This document shows, piece by piece, positions 23,795 through 32,732 of a stretch of 64,000 nucleotides of DNA (the stretch's first letter is position 1; each line of letters opens with the position of its first letter). Source of the DNA: JAFAXD01 sp963833605. Its GTDB lineage: Bacteria; Pseudomonadota; Alphaproteobacteria; Rhizobiales; Xanthobacteraceae. The position numbers were made by a program, and so were the translations under genes. Under the pieces are notes generated by a model. That model saw only the letters and a list, made by a program, of their open reading frames with translations. It was not told the origin of the DNA and ran no database searches. Where the stretch lies: positions 62,001 to 126,000 of the forward strand of contig CAWHYZ010000026.1 of the NCBI GenBank assembly GCA_963833605.1. Reading direction: 5' to 3'.

Positions 23795-25102
23795 TCACGC
23801 TGCCCGCGCCTGCCCCATCGCTTCGGCCTCGCGGCGTACCCGCACCGCGAGTGCGCTCGCGTCGATCGCAACGTCGCTCCAGCGCACCACCGTGCCGGCC
23901 GCGATATCGTTCGCCAGCCGCACTTTGTGGGCAAGGCCGAGCGGCAACGCGCGCTCGGCGAGGCTGCGCTGCGCCGGAACGAGCTTGCCATAGACCGTGT
24001 AACCGCCCTCGCCATCGAGCATCTCGCCGGCTTTGAGCGTGCGCTTGGCGATGGTCGCAACATCGCCGCGCCACGCCCGCGTCGCACCCGTGGCTTCACC
24101 GCGCAGCGTCGCATTGAGCACCGAAATCGAAAGCTCGAGCCCGATCAGGTGGAACGGCTTGTACATGGCGGCGTAGCGACCGGTCGGGTCGGTCGGCAGT
24201 CCGTATTGTTTGAAGCAGGCCGCCGCATAATCGTTCGGCGCCCGCAGCACCACATAGACGCCCCAGCGCAGATCGCGAAACACCGGGCGGCCGTCGCGCT
24301 CGAGCGACGAAACGACCTCGACCATGCCGTCGCGCTCGAGCACGCCGCCGAACGCGCGTGGACGCAGCACCTGGGCGAGGTCGTCGACTCCACATGGCGG
24401 AAACGCGAGCCCGTCCGACGGCACGTCGAGGCCGCACGCATTGGCGATCGCCGCCATCTCGATCGCCGACTTGGTGCCGTCGAGGAACGAGTTGAACATC
24501 TGCGGGTTCATGCCGGCCGCTTTCGCTTCAGCGGCGGTGAGCCCATAGTGGGTCCAGACATCGTCGGGCGTGACCGTGTGATAGAATGGCAAATATTTCG
24601 TGCCCTTGCCGGCCGCCGCCACCGTGAAGCCCGCCGAGCGCGCCCAGTCGACCATTTCGGCGACCAGTGCCGGCTGATCCCCATAGGCCATGGAGTAGAC
24701 GACGCCGCGCGCGCGCGCTTTTTCGGCCAGCCACCAGCCGCACAGCGCGTCTGCCTCGACATTGACCATGACGATATGCTTGCCGGCTTCGATTGCGGCG
24801 AGCGCGTGCGCGATGCCCGCCATCGGATTGCCGGTCGCCTCGATCACGACCTCCGCGTCGCAGGCGTCGGTGCCGCGGTCGCTAAAGCGCGTGCGCGCGA
24901 TCCGGGCCGTGTCCCAGCCGACCGCGCGGCAGGCGGCCTTGGCGCGCTCCGGGTCGAGATCGGCGATGACCGCGACCTCGATGCCAGCGATGCTCGGCAC
25001 CTGGGCCAGAAACATGGAGCCGAACTTGCCGGCGCCAATCAACCCAACCCGCACCGGCTTGCCGGCGGCGACGCGCGCCGCGAGTTTGTCCTGCAGGCTC
25101 AT
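23795..25102 (-). CDS. NAD(P)-binding oxidoreductase with C-terminal SAF domain (homoserine dehydrogenase-like)
   Basis: 435 residues. N-terminal Rossmann fold with VRVGLIGAGKFGSMFLAQV (about 18-36) and IADLDPERA; the middle has the homoserine-dehydrogenase-like EATGNPMAGIAHALAAIEAG and KGTKYLPFYHTVTPDDVW. The C-terminal part from about residue 345 is SAF-like (GEMLDGEGGYTVYGKLV, VRLANDIAAGTVVRWSDV). Proteins of this layout are often mis-named FlgA; some act in branched-sugar or dicarboxylate catabolism, but the reaction is not established. Starts 3 bases after the PhyH-family gene stop, so the two are one operon. Confidence 0.8.
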   Translation of the reverse strand: MSLQDKLAARVAAGKPVRVGLIGAGKFGSMFLAQVPSIAGIEVAVIADLDPERAKAACRAVGWDTARIARTRFSDRGTDACDAEVVIEATGNPMAGIAHALAAIEAGKHIVMVNVEADALCGWWLAEKARARGVVYSMAYGDQPALVAEMVDWARSAGFTVAAAGKGTKYLPFYHTVTPDDVWTHYGLTAAEAKAAGMNPQMFNSFLDGTKSAIEMAAIANACGLDVPSDGLAFPPCGVDDLAQVLRPRAFGGVLERDGMVEVVSSLERDGRPVFRDLRWGVYVVLRAPNDYAAACFKQYGLPTDPTGRYAAMYKPFHLIGLELSISVLNATLRGEATGATRAWRGDVATIAKRTLKAGEMLDGEGGYTVYGKLVPAQRSLAERALPLGLAHKVRLANDIAAGTVVRWSDVAIDASALAVRVRREAEAMGQARAA

Positions 25103-25105
25103 GGG

Positions 25106-25924
25106 CTATTCGGCGGCGACGCGATGCGCGCGCGCGTAGTCCAGCAGTGCGTCGTCGGCGACCGGGATGATCGGCGCAAAATCGCGATGGGCGATCCATT
25201 CCGGCCGGGTGAACTTGGTGATGTGGTTCGAGACCGCGCACAGGGTGAGATAGACGATCTTGCGCGGGTACGGCGTGATGTTGGGCGGCGAGGCGTGCAC
25301 CAGGTTGCCGTGGAACATCAGCACGCAGCCGGGCTTGCCGGTCGGCGCCACGATTCCGACCCCATCCGATCCGGCCGCTTCAGCCGCGAGGCGCGTCACG
25401 GTTTCCTGATCGAGCGTCCACAGCGGATAGGACGTGGTGAGCTTGTCGTGACCGGCGCCGAGCACGCCCTGCCGGTGGCTCCTGGGGATCAGCAGCAATG
25501 GCCCATTGATCGGCATGACCTCGTCGAGAAACACCGCGATGTTCATCGCCCGCGCCGCCGGCATGCCATCGTCGCGCGCCCAGGTGCCGTAGTCCTGATG
25601 CCATTGCCAGACATCGCCCTCGAAGGCGGCCTTGGCATTGAGCTTGAACTGATGGACGTAGACGTCCTCGCCGAAATATTGCTGCAGCGGTTCAACCAGA
25701 CGCGGATGGCACGCGAGCAGACGGAACACCTCGCTGAACGTGTGCGCCGCAAAGGCCGTGCGCGGCGCCCCGGTCTTTTCGCGCCAGACTTCCTGGCGAT
25801 TGCTCTTGAGTATGGTTTCCGCTTCGGCACGCAGCAGGGCGATTTCCTCCTCGGAGAAACAGCTGGGCATGAACACATAGCCCTGCTCGTCGAATGCAGT
25901 GAGTTGCTGGGGGGTAAGTTTCAT
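25106..25924 (-). CDS. Phytanoyl-CoA dioxygenase (PhyH) family Fe(II)/2-oxoglutarate oxygenase
   Basis: 272 residues from ATG 25924 with GGGAGG upstream; an extension to 25966 is unnecessary. The double-stranded beta-helix iron site is visible as WHQDYGTW (His and Asp) and the distal His in FHGNLVHASPPN. KIVYLTLCAVSN follows. Resembles ectoine-hydroxylase-like and small-molecule PhyH enzymes. Predicted to hydroxylate a small acid using 2-oxoglutarate and O2. First gene of a two-gene operon with the SAF-domain oxidoreductase, which could oxidise the resulting alcohol. Confidence 0.88.
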   Translation of the reverse strand: MKLTPQQLTAFDEQGYVFMPSCFSEEEIALLRAEAETILKSNRQEVWREKTGAPRTAFAAHTFSEVFRLLACHPRLVEPLQQYFGEDVYVHQFKLNAKAAFEGDVWQWHQDYGTWARDDGMPAARAMNIAVFLDEVMPINGPLLLIPRSHRQGVLGAGHDKLTTSYPLWTLDQETVTRLAAEAAGSDGVGIVAPTGKPGCVLMFHGNLVHASPPNITPYPRKIVYLTLCAVSNHITKFTRPEWIAHRDFAPIIPVADDALLDYARAHRVAAE

Positions 25925-25978
25925 GGCGGGCCTCCCGGGACAGGTCCGTACGGATAGGTTGACCACCGGGCTTGACCC

Positions 25979-26050
25979 GATGGGAAACCCATCACCCTAT
26001 CTGATGCTGAGCCACGGCGATGGGTTTCGCTGACGCTCAACCCATCCTAC
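25979..26050. repeat. Dispersed palindrome, GTAGGATGGGTT type, copy 1
   Basis: The minus strand begins GTAGGATGGGTTGAGCGTCA and continues AGCGAAACCCATCGCC; the other arm (GATGGGTTTCCCATC, read on the minus strand) is degraded. A perfect copy is at 59003-59078 and a half copy at 50489-50525. Sits between the PhyH and cyclase genes. Confidence 0.6.
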
Positions 26051-26057
26051 CGCCGGA

Positions 26058-27467
26058 TCACGGAATTTCATACACCGTGGTTGCGTCGGCGATGCCGCGC
26101 AGCGCCGCCTGCTGGACCGTCGGCTTGAGTCCGACGGTTTCCAGGATCTTGGAGGACTTTGCATCCTCGACCACCGGCTTGGTGGCGAAGATCGCGCGCG
26201 AGGACGCTAATCCCTGCACCCGCGCCGCCAGATTGACGGTCTGACCGAAATAGTCCTGGCGGTCATTGAGCGTGACGGCAAGGCACGGCCCTTCATGAAT
26301 GCCGATCTTGAGCAGCAGATCCTCGCTGCCGCGTTCCTTGTTGATGTCCTTCATCGCGTCGCGCATGCGCAACGCGGCGGCGAGCGCGCGGTCCGGGGTC
26401 GGAAACGTTGCCATCACGGCGTCGCCGATGGTCTTGACCACCGCACCGGCCTCCGAGCCGACGATGTCGTGCAGCACGTGGAAGTGTTGGCGCACCAGAT
26501 CGAAGGCGACAAGATCGCCGACCCGCTCATAAAGTTGCGTCGAGCCTTTGAGGTCGGTGAACAGGAATGTGAGGCTTGTGATCTTGAGCCGTTGATCAAC
26601 GTCGAGCGTGTCGGCGCGGTAAATGTCGCGGAAAGTTTGGTTGGTCAACAGGCGTTTCGCGGTCAGGAACGGCTTGCGTTTACCGAGAAGATCGTGCAGC
26701 GCGTGGCCTGCAATCCACAGCCCCGGCAAAACTCGCCGGTTGGTGCGGTTCTCGAGCGACAGCCGCAACGGGCCCGGGCGCATCTCCACCGTGCCAGTCG
26801 GCGCCTTCACGTTGTTGAAAACGACCGCGAGCTGCTGGCGCTCGCGGGTTGGCTCGCCCTTCACATCGATGAAGTGCGTGCCGTGGGTGACCGGGTCGAA
26901 CACGATCACGAATTCGGCGGGCAGTTGCACCGAAATGAGCGCCTTCTCGCCCGGCGGCAGTTCGATCAATTCGATCGTGATCTCCTCGATCAGCTGTCCG
27001 AGCGTATCCGCGGGAAGGTCGACGCCCGAGCCCCAGAAGATCTGCCGGAAATACTCAACGACCGGCAGAGTATCGGGATTGTGCGCCGCGATATGACGGA
27101 CCCGCGGGGTGACCGTGAAGGTCACTTCCACCATTTCATCCAGGGTCGGCTCGTAGCCGCAGGCGCACAGCGCGCAGTCGTATTTCTCGCGATCAAACGA
27201 CTTGAGCGTGGTGCTGGCGTCGAGCACACCGCCGCAGCCGGGACACAGCATGTTCCAGGAGAGGTCGAAGATCCCAAGCCGTGCCGCGTGCAGGAAGGCA
27301 GCAATCACGCGTTCTTCGTCGAGACCCGTCTTCTTGGCGAAATCAAGCACGTTGATGCGGCACAGCGCGCCATCGGGGCCCTCGCGCACCAGCTTCTCGA
27401 TCGCCGCAACTGCGTCGCGGTCGGCCGATTGCCGCAGAACGGTGAATAGGGCTTCGGTTTCGCTCAC
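26058..27467 (-). CDS. Class III adenylate/guanylate cyclase with N-terminal DUF5939-type region
   Basis: 469 residues. The N-terminal 270 residues include a zinc-ribbon-like Cys set (C75/C78 in CPGCGG, C98/C101 in CALCACG) and match the DUF5939 layout. The cyclase domain spans about 290-465: metal Asp in FLFTDLKGST, a Lys just before the second metal Asp in VVKTIGDAVMATF, and DYFGQTVNLAARVQ with the transition-state Asn and Arg. The Lys/Asp pair suggests ATP as substrate, so cAMP is the likely product. No membrane segment, so cytoplasmic. Stands alone; effector unknown. Confidence 0.88.
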   Translation of the reverse strand: MSETEALFTVLRQSADRDAVAAIEKLVREGPDGALCRINVLDFAKKTGLDEERVIAAFLHAARLGIFDLSWNMLCPGCGGVLDASTTLKSFDREKYDCALCACGYEPTLDEMVEVTFTVTPRVRHIAAHNPDTLPVVEYFRQIFWGSGVDLPADTLGQLIEEITIELIELPPGEKALISVQLPAEFVIVFDPVTHGTHFIDVKGEPTRERQQLAVVFNNVKAPTGTVEMRPGPLRLSLENRTNRRVLPGLWIAGHALHDLLGKRKPFLTAKRLLTNQTFRDIYRADTLDVDQRLKITSLTFLFTDLKGSTQLYERVGDLVAFDLVRQHFHVLHDIVGSEAGAVVKTIGDAVMATFPTPDRALAAALRMRDAMKDINKERGSEDLLLKIGIHEGPCLAVTLNDRQDYFGQTVNLAARVQGLASSRAIFATKPVVEDAKSSKILETVGLKPTVQQAALRGIADATTVYEIP

Positions 27468-27774
27468 GGCCGTAATGTAGGACAGAACCGAGCCGGCGGA
27501 AGCCCGGGGCGACCCGACCCTTTCGGTTCAGCCATCACTTTTTGGTAAATTGCTCGACCATCCGCCACTACCATCCGCCAGACCGCGGAGAACGGCTGCC
27601 TTTTCCCAGTAGAACAACGGTGCTACGGTCTGCTTTGGCGGATGTCCTGCAATCTTCTTTCGATTCCGAAGTTCGGGTCGAGCGTGCTGCAAGGTGTGAC
27701 GAACTCTTGAGTCGGGACACGGTCGAATCCGGCCGAGGGCGCACTGTCCCAATGAGTTCGCGGGAGACACTGGG
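27468..27774. other. Intergenic region with repeat relic (307 bases)
   Basis: No gene seen. It separates divergent cyclase and LuxR genes and must hold both promoters. The segment 27656-27720 (TTTCGATTCCGAAG, GTCGAGCGTGCTGCA) closely matches 49117-49183, so it is a partial copy of the dispersed repeat family. Confidence 0.5.
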
Positions 27775-28557
27775 ATGGAATTGCTCAACTACGCGCAGGC
27801 CTCGAGGTCGCGCGATCCGGTGCGCTCATACATCCAGCGGCTGATCGAAGTGGTGGGAACGCCGCGCTTCGAAGCCGAGTTCGTCAAGGCGATGAGCGAA
27901 ACGATCCGCTCGGAGCACGTGACCGCCTACGCATTTTTGCCGAACGCGCCGCCCCGTCTCCTCCTCGCCGCCAGCAGTGGGCCGCTCCCAGCCGCCAAAA
28001 TACGGGCCGTCAAGTATCTGGCCCAGTACTGGAAGCAGGATCCGGCGGGCCTGTTCGAGGGCGCCAGCCAGGGCGATGCCATGGCGTTGCGTACGCTGCC
28101 GCAAGACATTGACGACGGCCTTTATCGCCAGGACTGCTACACGTCGCTGCGCATCAACGACCGCTTTACCCTCATGCAACGCAACGGGGACCATACGTAC
28201 CGGGTCAATCTCTATCGCAGTGGCCCCGGGGGGCGTTTTGCGCAATCGGACGTCGACCACATCATGAATTCGGCCGATCTGCTGGTCTCACTGCTGGTCA
28301 AGCACGCGGCGACCAATCCGTCCGATGGGGGCAAGGCGGCGCCGGACCTATTCCAGCACCGGCTGCGGCTGATCGAGCCCAGCATGCCGACCCGTGAGGC
28401 CGAAGTGTGCGCCGCCATCATGTCGGGGATGACGTCGGAAGCGATCGCGCTGCACCTCGGTATCAGCGTGAACACCGTGCTCACCTATCGCAAGCGCGCC
28501 TACGGGCGGCTTAAGATCTCGTGCCAGAACGAATTGCTCAGGCTGATTCTCACTTAG
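27775..28557 (+). CDS. LuxR-family transcriptional regulator
   Basis: 260 residues. The N-terminal 190 residues hold no autoinducer-domain signature that I can confirm. The C-terminal LuxR/GerE helix-turn-helix (about 203-258) is clear: PTREAEVCAAIMSGMTSEAI, then GISVNTVLTYRKRAYGRL. The EthD-like gene follows 24 bases later on the same strand and the TctC-3 gene is convergent beyond it. It may control these neighbours. ATG 27775 has only a weak binding site. Confidence 0.82.
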   Translation: MELLNYAQASRSRDPVRSYIQRLIEVVGTPRFEAEFVKAMSETIRSEHVTAYAFLPNAPPRLLLAASSGPLPAAKIRAVKYLAQYWKQDPAGLFEGASQGDAMALRTLPQDIDDGLYRQDCYTSLRINDRFTLMQRNGDHTYRVNLYRSGPGGRFAQSDVDHIMNSADLLVSLLVKHAATNPSDGGKAAPDLFQHRLRLIEPSMPTREAEVCAAIMSGMTSEAIALHLGISVNTVLTYRKRAYGRLKISCQNELLRLILT

Positions 28558-28581
28558 ACGCACGCCGGTTGGGGGTTTCAT

Positions 28582-28881
28582 ATGCATAAACTGCTTGTGC
28601 TCTATCCGAAGGGACAGGACGAGAAGAGGTTCCGCCCGTACTATGAAACAAAGCATGCGGCGCTGGTGGCAAAGCTGCCGGGAATGAAGGCATCCCGCTA
28701 CAGTTTCGGCGTCAAGGGCGCCCCCGGAGCCGACGCGCCTTATTATTGCATTTTCGAGGCCGAATTTGCCGACGAGGCCGCCATGGGCGCGGCATTGCAA
28801 TCGCCGGCCGGGCAGGCGGTCGTGGGCGATATTGGGAACTACGCGACCGTTCCGCCGATCATCGTGCACTACGACGTGTGA
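28582..28881 (+). CDS. EthD-family protein
   Basis: 99 residues, one dimeric alpha/beta-barrel EthD domain: KLLVLYPKGQDEKRFRPYYE, TKHAALVAKLPGMKASRYS, ending VGDIGNYATVPPIIVHYD. EthD is an accessory of the ethyl tert-butyl ether P450 system; most relatives are of unknown function in ring-cleavage or lactone chemistry. Cotranscribed with the LuxR gene (24-base gap). Confidence 0.82.
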   Translation: MHKLLVLYPKGQDEKRFRPYYETKHAALVAKLPGMKASRYSFGVKGAPGADAPYYCIFEAEFADEAAMGAALQSPAGQAVVGDIGNYATVPPIIVHYDV

Positions 28882-28887
28882 TCGCTC

Positions 28888-29868
28888 CTACTGCCGTTTG
28901 ATGTTGGCCTCCTTCACGATCTGCCCGAGGCGGGCGATATCGCCTTTGATCATGGCGCGGAATTCCTCCGGCGTATTGGTGGCGACGTAGAGCCCGAGAT
29001 CAGCGAGCCGTTTGACCACATCCGGGCTATGCATGACGCCATCGACCCGCGCATGGATGGTGTCGACGATCTCGGCCGGGGTCCCCGGCGGCGCGACGAG
29101 GCCGAACCAGATATCGAGAAAGACCGCCGGATAGCCGAGTTCGGTCATGGTCGGCACCTCGGGCAGTTCCTTGAGGCGCTCCTTCGAGGTGACCGCGAGC
29201 ACGCGCACGCTGCCGGAATCGCGATATTGCTTCACCGACGCGAGGCTCGCGTAGATGAAGTCGACGCGGCCGGCGACCACGTCCGGCATGGCTTGGCCGG
29301 CGCCCTTGTAGGGCACGTGGGTCATCGGCAGGTGCAGCGCTTTCGCCAGCATGCTGCCGAGGAGATGACCGCCTGATCCTACTCCGGACGAGGCGTAATT
29401 AAGCCCATCGGGTTTGGCTTTGGCGAGCGCAAACAAGTCGGCGGCGGATTTGACCGGAAGGCTCGCCGGCACCACGAGCACGCTGGGAAAGCTCCAGGTC
29501 AGCATGATCGGCGCGAAATCATTGACCGGGTCGTAGGGCAGATCGGGAATGAGCGTGACGTTGATGGCGAACGCAGCCGCGTCGGCCTGCAGAATGGTGT
29601 AGCCATCGGGCAGCGATTGGCGCGCCGCCTGTGCGGCCACCACGCCGCCGCCACCGGGACGGTTCTCGACCACGACCGATGGCCAGCCGCTCTCGATCAG
29701 TTTCTGCGCCACGATGCGCAGCGCGATCTCGGAGCCGCCGCCGGGCGCAAACGCGGAGATGAATCTGACCGGTTTGTTTGGATAGGTCTGTGCGCGCACC
29801 GGCAGAGCGAGCGCGAGAAGACAGAACGCCAAAATCGGCAGGTATTTAGTCGTTGCCGTCAATCTCAT
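28888..29868 (-). CDS. TctC/Bug family substrate-binding protein 3
   Basis: 326 residues from ATG 29868 with GGAGA upstream. Signal peptide residues 1-27 (LALPVRAQ). Bug motifs: TYPNKPVRFISAFAPGGGSE, VVVENRPGGGGVVA, RQSLPDGYTILQADA and LPYDPVNDFAPIML. Convergent with the EthD-like gene at 6 bases. No TctAB in the window. Confidence 0.9.
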   Translation of the reverse strand: MRLTATTKYLPILAFCLLALALPVRAQTYPNKPVRFISAFAPGGGSEIALRIVAQKLIESGWPSVVVENRPGGGGVVAAQAARQSLPDGYTILQADAAAFAINVTLIPDLPYDPVNDFAPIMLTWSFPSVLVVPASLPVKSAADLFALAKAKPDGLNYASSGVGSGGHLLGSMLAKALHLPMTHVPYKGAGQAMPDVVAGRVDFIYASLASVKQYRDSGSVRVLAVTSKERLKELPEVPTMTELGYPAVFLDIWFGLVAPPGTPAEIVDTIHARVDGVMHSPDVVKRLADLGLYVATNTPEEFRAMIKGDIARLGQIVKEANIKRQ

Positions 29869-29881
29869 GACTACATCTCCG

Positions 29882-29998
29882 GTGTCATGCCCCGCGCAAG
29901 CGGGGCACCCAGTAATCACTGAAGGTCGTGTGTCTCGAGACCGTGCTCACACCGTGAGCATCGACTACTAGATTGCCCGCTTTCGCGGGCAATGACAC
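29882..29998. repeat. Composite palindromic repeats
   Basis: Two hairpins, GTGTCATGCCCCGC...GCGGGGCA (29882-29907) and ATTGCCCGC TTTC GCGGGCAAT followed by GACAC (29972-29998), whose outer ends (GTGTCAT and ATGACAC) are themselves complementary. Intergenic, between two minus-strand genes. Confidence 0.55.
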
Positions 29999-30095
29999 GT
30001 GCTGTCGGTCGTTTCGTTCCTCAAAGTCCGATCTCAGCGACCCAGAACATGGATGGCGACGCACGCCGGCGAGGGCGAGGGGGCACTCGGCGGCT

Positions 30096-30971
30096 CTAAC
30101 TCACAAACCGATACCTGAACCGCGAACCATCCGCCTCGATCTTGCCGGCAGTGGGATGCGGGAAATGCACCGGCATGATCAACGAGGGCGTGCCAGCATA
30201 TTCTGTTAGAAATCGCCGGCGCGACTTCGCGGCCTGCACCGGATCGGTGCAAAACCCGGTCGACCAGTCGGGCTCACGGCACTGCAGCGCGTGGTGCATC
30301 ATGTCGCCGACCACGATCGCTTCCTGACCCTTGGAGCGGATGTGCACGCAGCAATGATAGGGCGTGTGACCCGGGGTCAGTGACAGGAACAGCGTATCGT
30401 CGAGGCTGTAACTCTCGTCGATCAGCAGCGCCTGGCCGGCCTCGACGATCGGCTCGCAGTTCATGGTCCAAACGCCGGCCTGACTGCCCGGGGTCTGACC
30501 GCCGCGCGCCTGCTCTTCCCAATAGGCGTATTCGCGCCGGTGGAAGATGTATTTCGCTTTCGGAAAAGTCGGCACCCAGCGGCCGTTGACGAGCTTCGTG
30601 TTCCAGCCGGTGTGGTCGATGTGCAGGTGAGTGCAAAAGACGTAGTCGATGTCCGTAAACCGGAGGCCGAGTGCCTGGAAGCCATCGAGCCACGGTTGTT
30701 TGACAAAATCCCACGGCGGCCCGTAGCCCTTGTCCTCGCCGGTGCAGGTGTCGACCAGGATAGTGTGGCGCGGCGTGCGTACCACGAAGGTCTGATAGGG
30801 CATCACCAGCCTGCCGGACGCGGCGTCGTACAAAAACGGCTCCATCTCCGACAAATGCTTGCGCGCCAGCGCCGGGTCGCAGGTCGGGAACATGTTTTCC
30901 GGCAGGCGCCACGGCCCGTCCCGCTCGATGATGCAGGCAATCGAAACGTCGCCGATCTGGAGTTTGTGCAT
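30096..30971 (-). CDS. MBL-fold metallo-hydrolase
   Basis: 291 residues from ATG 30971. Zinc motif THLHIDHTGW (H115, H117, D119, H120), later metal ligands in LTPGHTPYHCC and VVGDMMHHALQ, and the terminal His in VHFPHPTAGKI. Resembles AttM/AiiB-type lactonases and other small-molecule MBL hydrolases. The start lies 2 bases after the stop of the FAD dehydrogenase gene, so the two are translationally coupled. A lactone or ester made in the same pathway is the likely substrate, by context only. Confidence 0.87.
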   Translation of the reverse strand: MHKLQIGDVSIACIIERDGPWRLPENMFPTCDPALARKHLSEMEPFLYDAASGRLVMPYQTFVVRTPRHTILVDTCTGEDKGYGPPWDFVKQPWLDGFQALGLRFTDIDYVFCTHLHIDHTGWNTKLVNGRWVPTFPKAKYIFHRREYAYWEEQARGGQTPGSQAGVWTMNCEPIVEAGQALLIDESYSLDDTLFLSLTPGHTPYHCCVHIRSKGQEAIVVGDMMHHALQCREPDWSTGFCTDPVQAAKSRRRFLTEYAGTPSLIMPVHFPHPTAGKIEADGSRFRYRFVS

Positions 30972-30973
30972 GT

Positions 30974-32596
30974 CTAATTCATCCTGCTCATGTGTTGCGC
31001 GGCGAGGTGGCCGAAGCACATCCCCGACGCGAGCGTGAAGCCGGCCTGATAGCCGGCGCCATATTCAACTCGTGCGGTCACGTTACCGATCGCATAGAGA
31101 CCGCGAATCGGCCGGCGCCGCTGGTGGACGACCTGGCCCCATTCGTTGGTCAAGACGCCGGCCGAGCCCCCACCGGCCGGCCGCAACTCGATGCCGTAGA
31201 AGGGCGGTGCGGCGACGGTTCCGAGGCTCTGATTGGCTCCGCTCGCCACAGACTTGTCCTGAGCCAATCGCCATGCGTGCTCGCCGCGATGAAAATCAAG
31301 ATCCGCGCCGGCGCGCACAAAGCCGTTGTATCGCGCGGCGGTTTGCGTGAGCCCAGCAGGATCGACGCGGAGCTTTTGCGCAAGCCCGCCCAGATCGTCG
31401 GCGCGCGCAACCCACGGGGGGATTTCCGCGCCCTTGGGTCGACCGGCAAACGAGTAGGTTTCCGCGTATTGCTGATCGAAGATCAGGTAGCACGGCACGT
31501 TGGCATAGGCGTGGGTGATGGGATCAAACTGGCGCAACGCCGGGACCATGCCCTGGAAATAGGACTCGTCGGCGAAGCGGCGCCCGGCTCGATTGACCAC
31601 GATCGTGTGCGGGCTGAACAGCTCGATAATGCCGGCGATCTGCATGCGGGGCTCTTCGTCGGGTCCGGTCGGAATCGGAAACCCGAGGATGACCTGCATG
31701 TTGTTGATGAGCCGCCGAACCGCTGCACCGACTTCGGTCGCAAGTACATAGCCGTCGCCCGCAATGGTCGGAGGAAACTGCGACACCCAGGTCGGCCAGC
31801 CTTCCAAATCCTGCACCAGGGCGGGATTTGACTCGTAGCCGCCGGTGGCGAGAACGACGCCGCAACGTGCGGTGATGTCCTCGCCCTCGACAGCAACGCC
31901 GGTCACACGCCCGCTCACGAGCTGCAAACGCTCGACCTTTTGTCCGGTGCGGATCGTTACACCACGTGCGAGCAGCGCCTTGAGGAAATGACAAATCAGT
32001 CCGACGCCCTGTCCGCGCATATCCTTGGCGTGCCGCTCGCGCGCAACGTCGTCCGCGCAAGACAAATCACGGTTCATCCCGCCGGCCGCGATCGTCTCTT
32101 CCATGGTGTAGCGAACTTGCGCGCCGCGCGGCATGCGCACCCGGTCGCGCCACGCACCTAGTTCATGACCGGAGATGAGCTCCACCTCGAACGAACGTCC
32201 CTCCAAGTGCGCGCCTGGGGCAACGCCATAGTAATGGTCGGGGACGCCGCGGGTGAGTCGAAAGCGAATGCCGCACAATTCGAAAAATCCGACGGCGTCG
32301 TCGGCGCGCTCGACGAAGGCCCGGAAATTCGGCTCGCAGGTCTCGCCACCAGCGAGAAAACGCATGTAGGCGATCACCTCATCGCGGCAGTCGTCGTAAC
32401 CGGCTGCCCGCGCCAGATGATTGTCCCCGACCCAGATGAGTCCCGCCGATTCGGTCGTGCCGCCGCCGAGCTTGTCATCTTTCTCCAGCACCAGCACCTG
32501 CAAGCCCCGTTCGTGCGCGGCGAGCGCGGTGGCAAGCCCGGAGATTCCGCTACCGAGAACGACCACGTCATAGGAGCCCTGCGCAGCGCTCAACAT
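30974..32596 (-). CDS. FAD-dependent oxidoreductase (fumarate reductase / 3-ketosteroid dehydrogenase family)
   Basis: 540 residues from ATG 32596; the track to 32659 has no better start, and a GGGGG tract directly precedes the ATG. FAD-binding motif VVVLGSGISGLATALAA with GSGISG at about 15-20, followed by VLEKDDKLGGGTTESAG. C-terminal FAD motif GLYAIGNVTARVEYGAGY. Family members include KstD and flavocytochrome-c-like fumarate reductases, which act on C-C single/double bonds. Coupled to the MBL hydrolase; divergent from the alpha/beta hydrolase gene. Substrate unknown. Confidence 0.85.
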   Translation of the reverse strand: MLSAAQGSYDVVVLGSGISGLATALAAHERGLQVLVLEKDDKLGGGTTESAGLIWVGDNHLARAAGYDDCRDEVIAYMRFLAGGETCEPNFRAFVERADDAVGFFELCGIRFRLTRGVPDHYYGVAPGAHLEGRSFEVELISGHELGAWRDRVRMPRGAQVRYTMEETIAAGGMNRDLSCADDVARERHAKDMRGQGVGLICHFLKALLARGVTIRTGQKVERLQLVSGRVTGVAVEGEDITARCGVVLATGGYESNPALVQDLEGWPTWVSQFPPTIAGDGYVLATEVGAAVRRLINNMQVILGFPIPTGPDEEPRMQIAGIIELFSPHTIVVNRAGRRFADESYFQGMVPALRQFDPITHAYANVPCYLIFDQQYAETYSFAGRPKGAEIPPWVARADDLGGLAQKLRVDPAGLTQTAARYNGFVRAGADLDFHRGEHAWRLAQDKSVASGANQSLGTVAAPPFYGIELRPAGGGSAGVLTNEWGQVVHQRRRPIRGLYAIGNVTARVEYGAGYQAGFTLASGMCFGHLAAQHMSRMN

Positions 32597-32732
32597 TCCC
32601 CCTTGTGTAATGGGCTTTTGACGTGCCCTCATTGGACAAGTGGCCGACCGGCAAGTCAACGCCGGACGCGCATGACAACGCGGGGTGGAACGCTATGTTC
32701 GCCAGTAGATCCCGGAGGGAACCTCGAAAACC

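Noticed and set aside
23927..25957. A 676-residue plus-strand frame
   Set aside because: It is the mirror of the SAF oxidoreductase and PhyH genes; His/Arg/Asp-rich composition without domains is typical of antisense to GC-rich genes.
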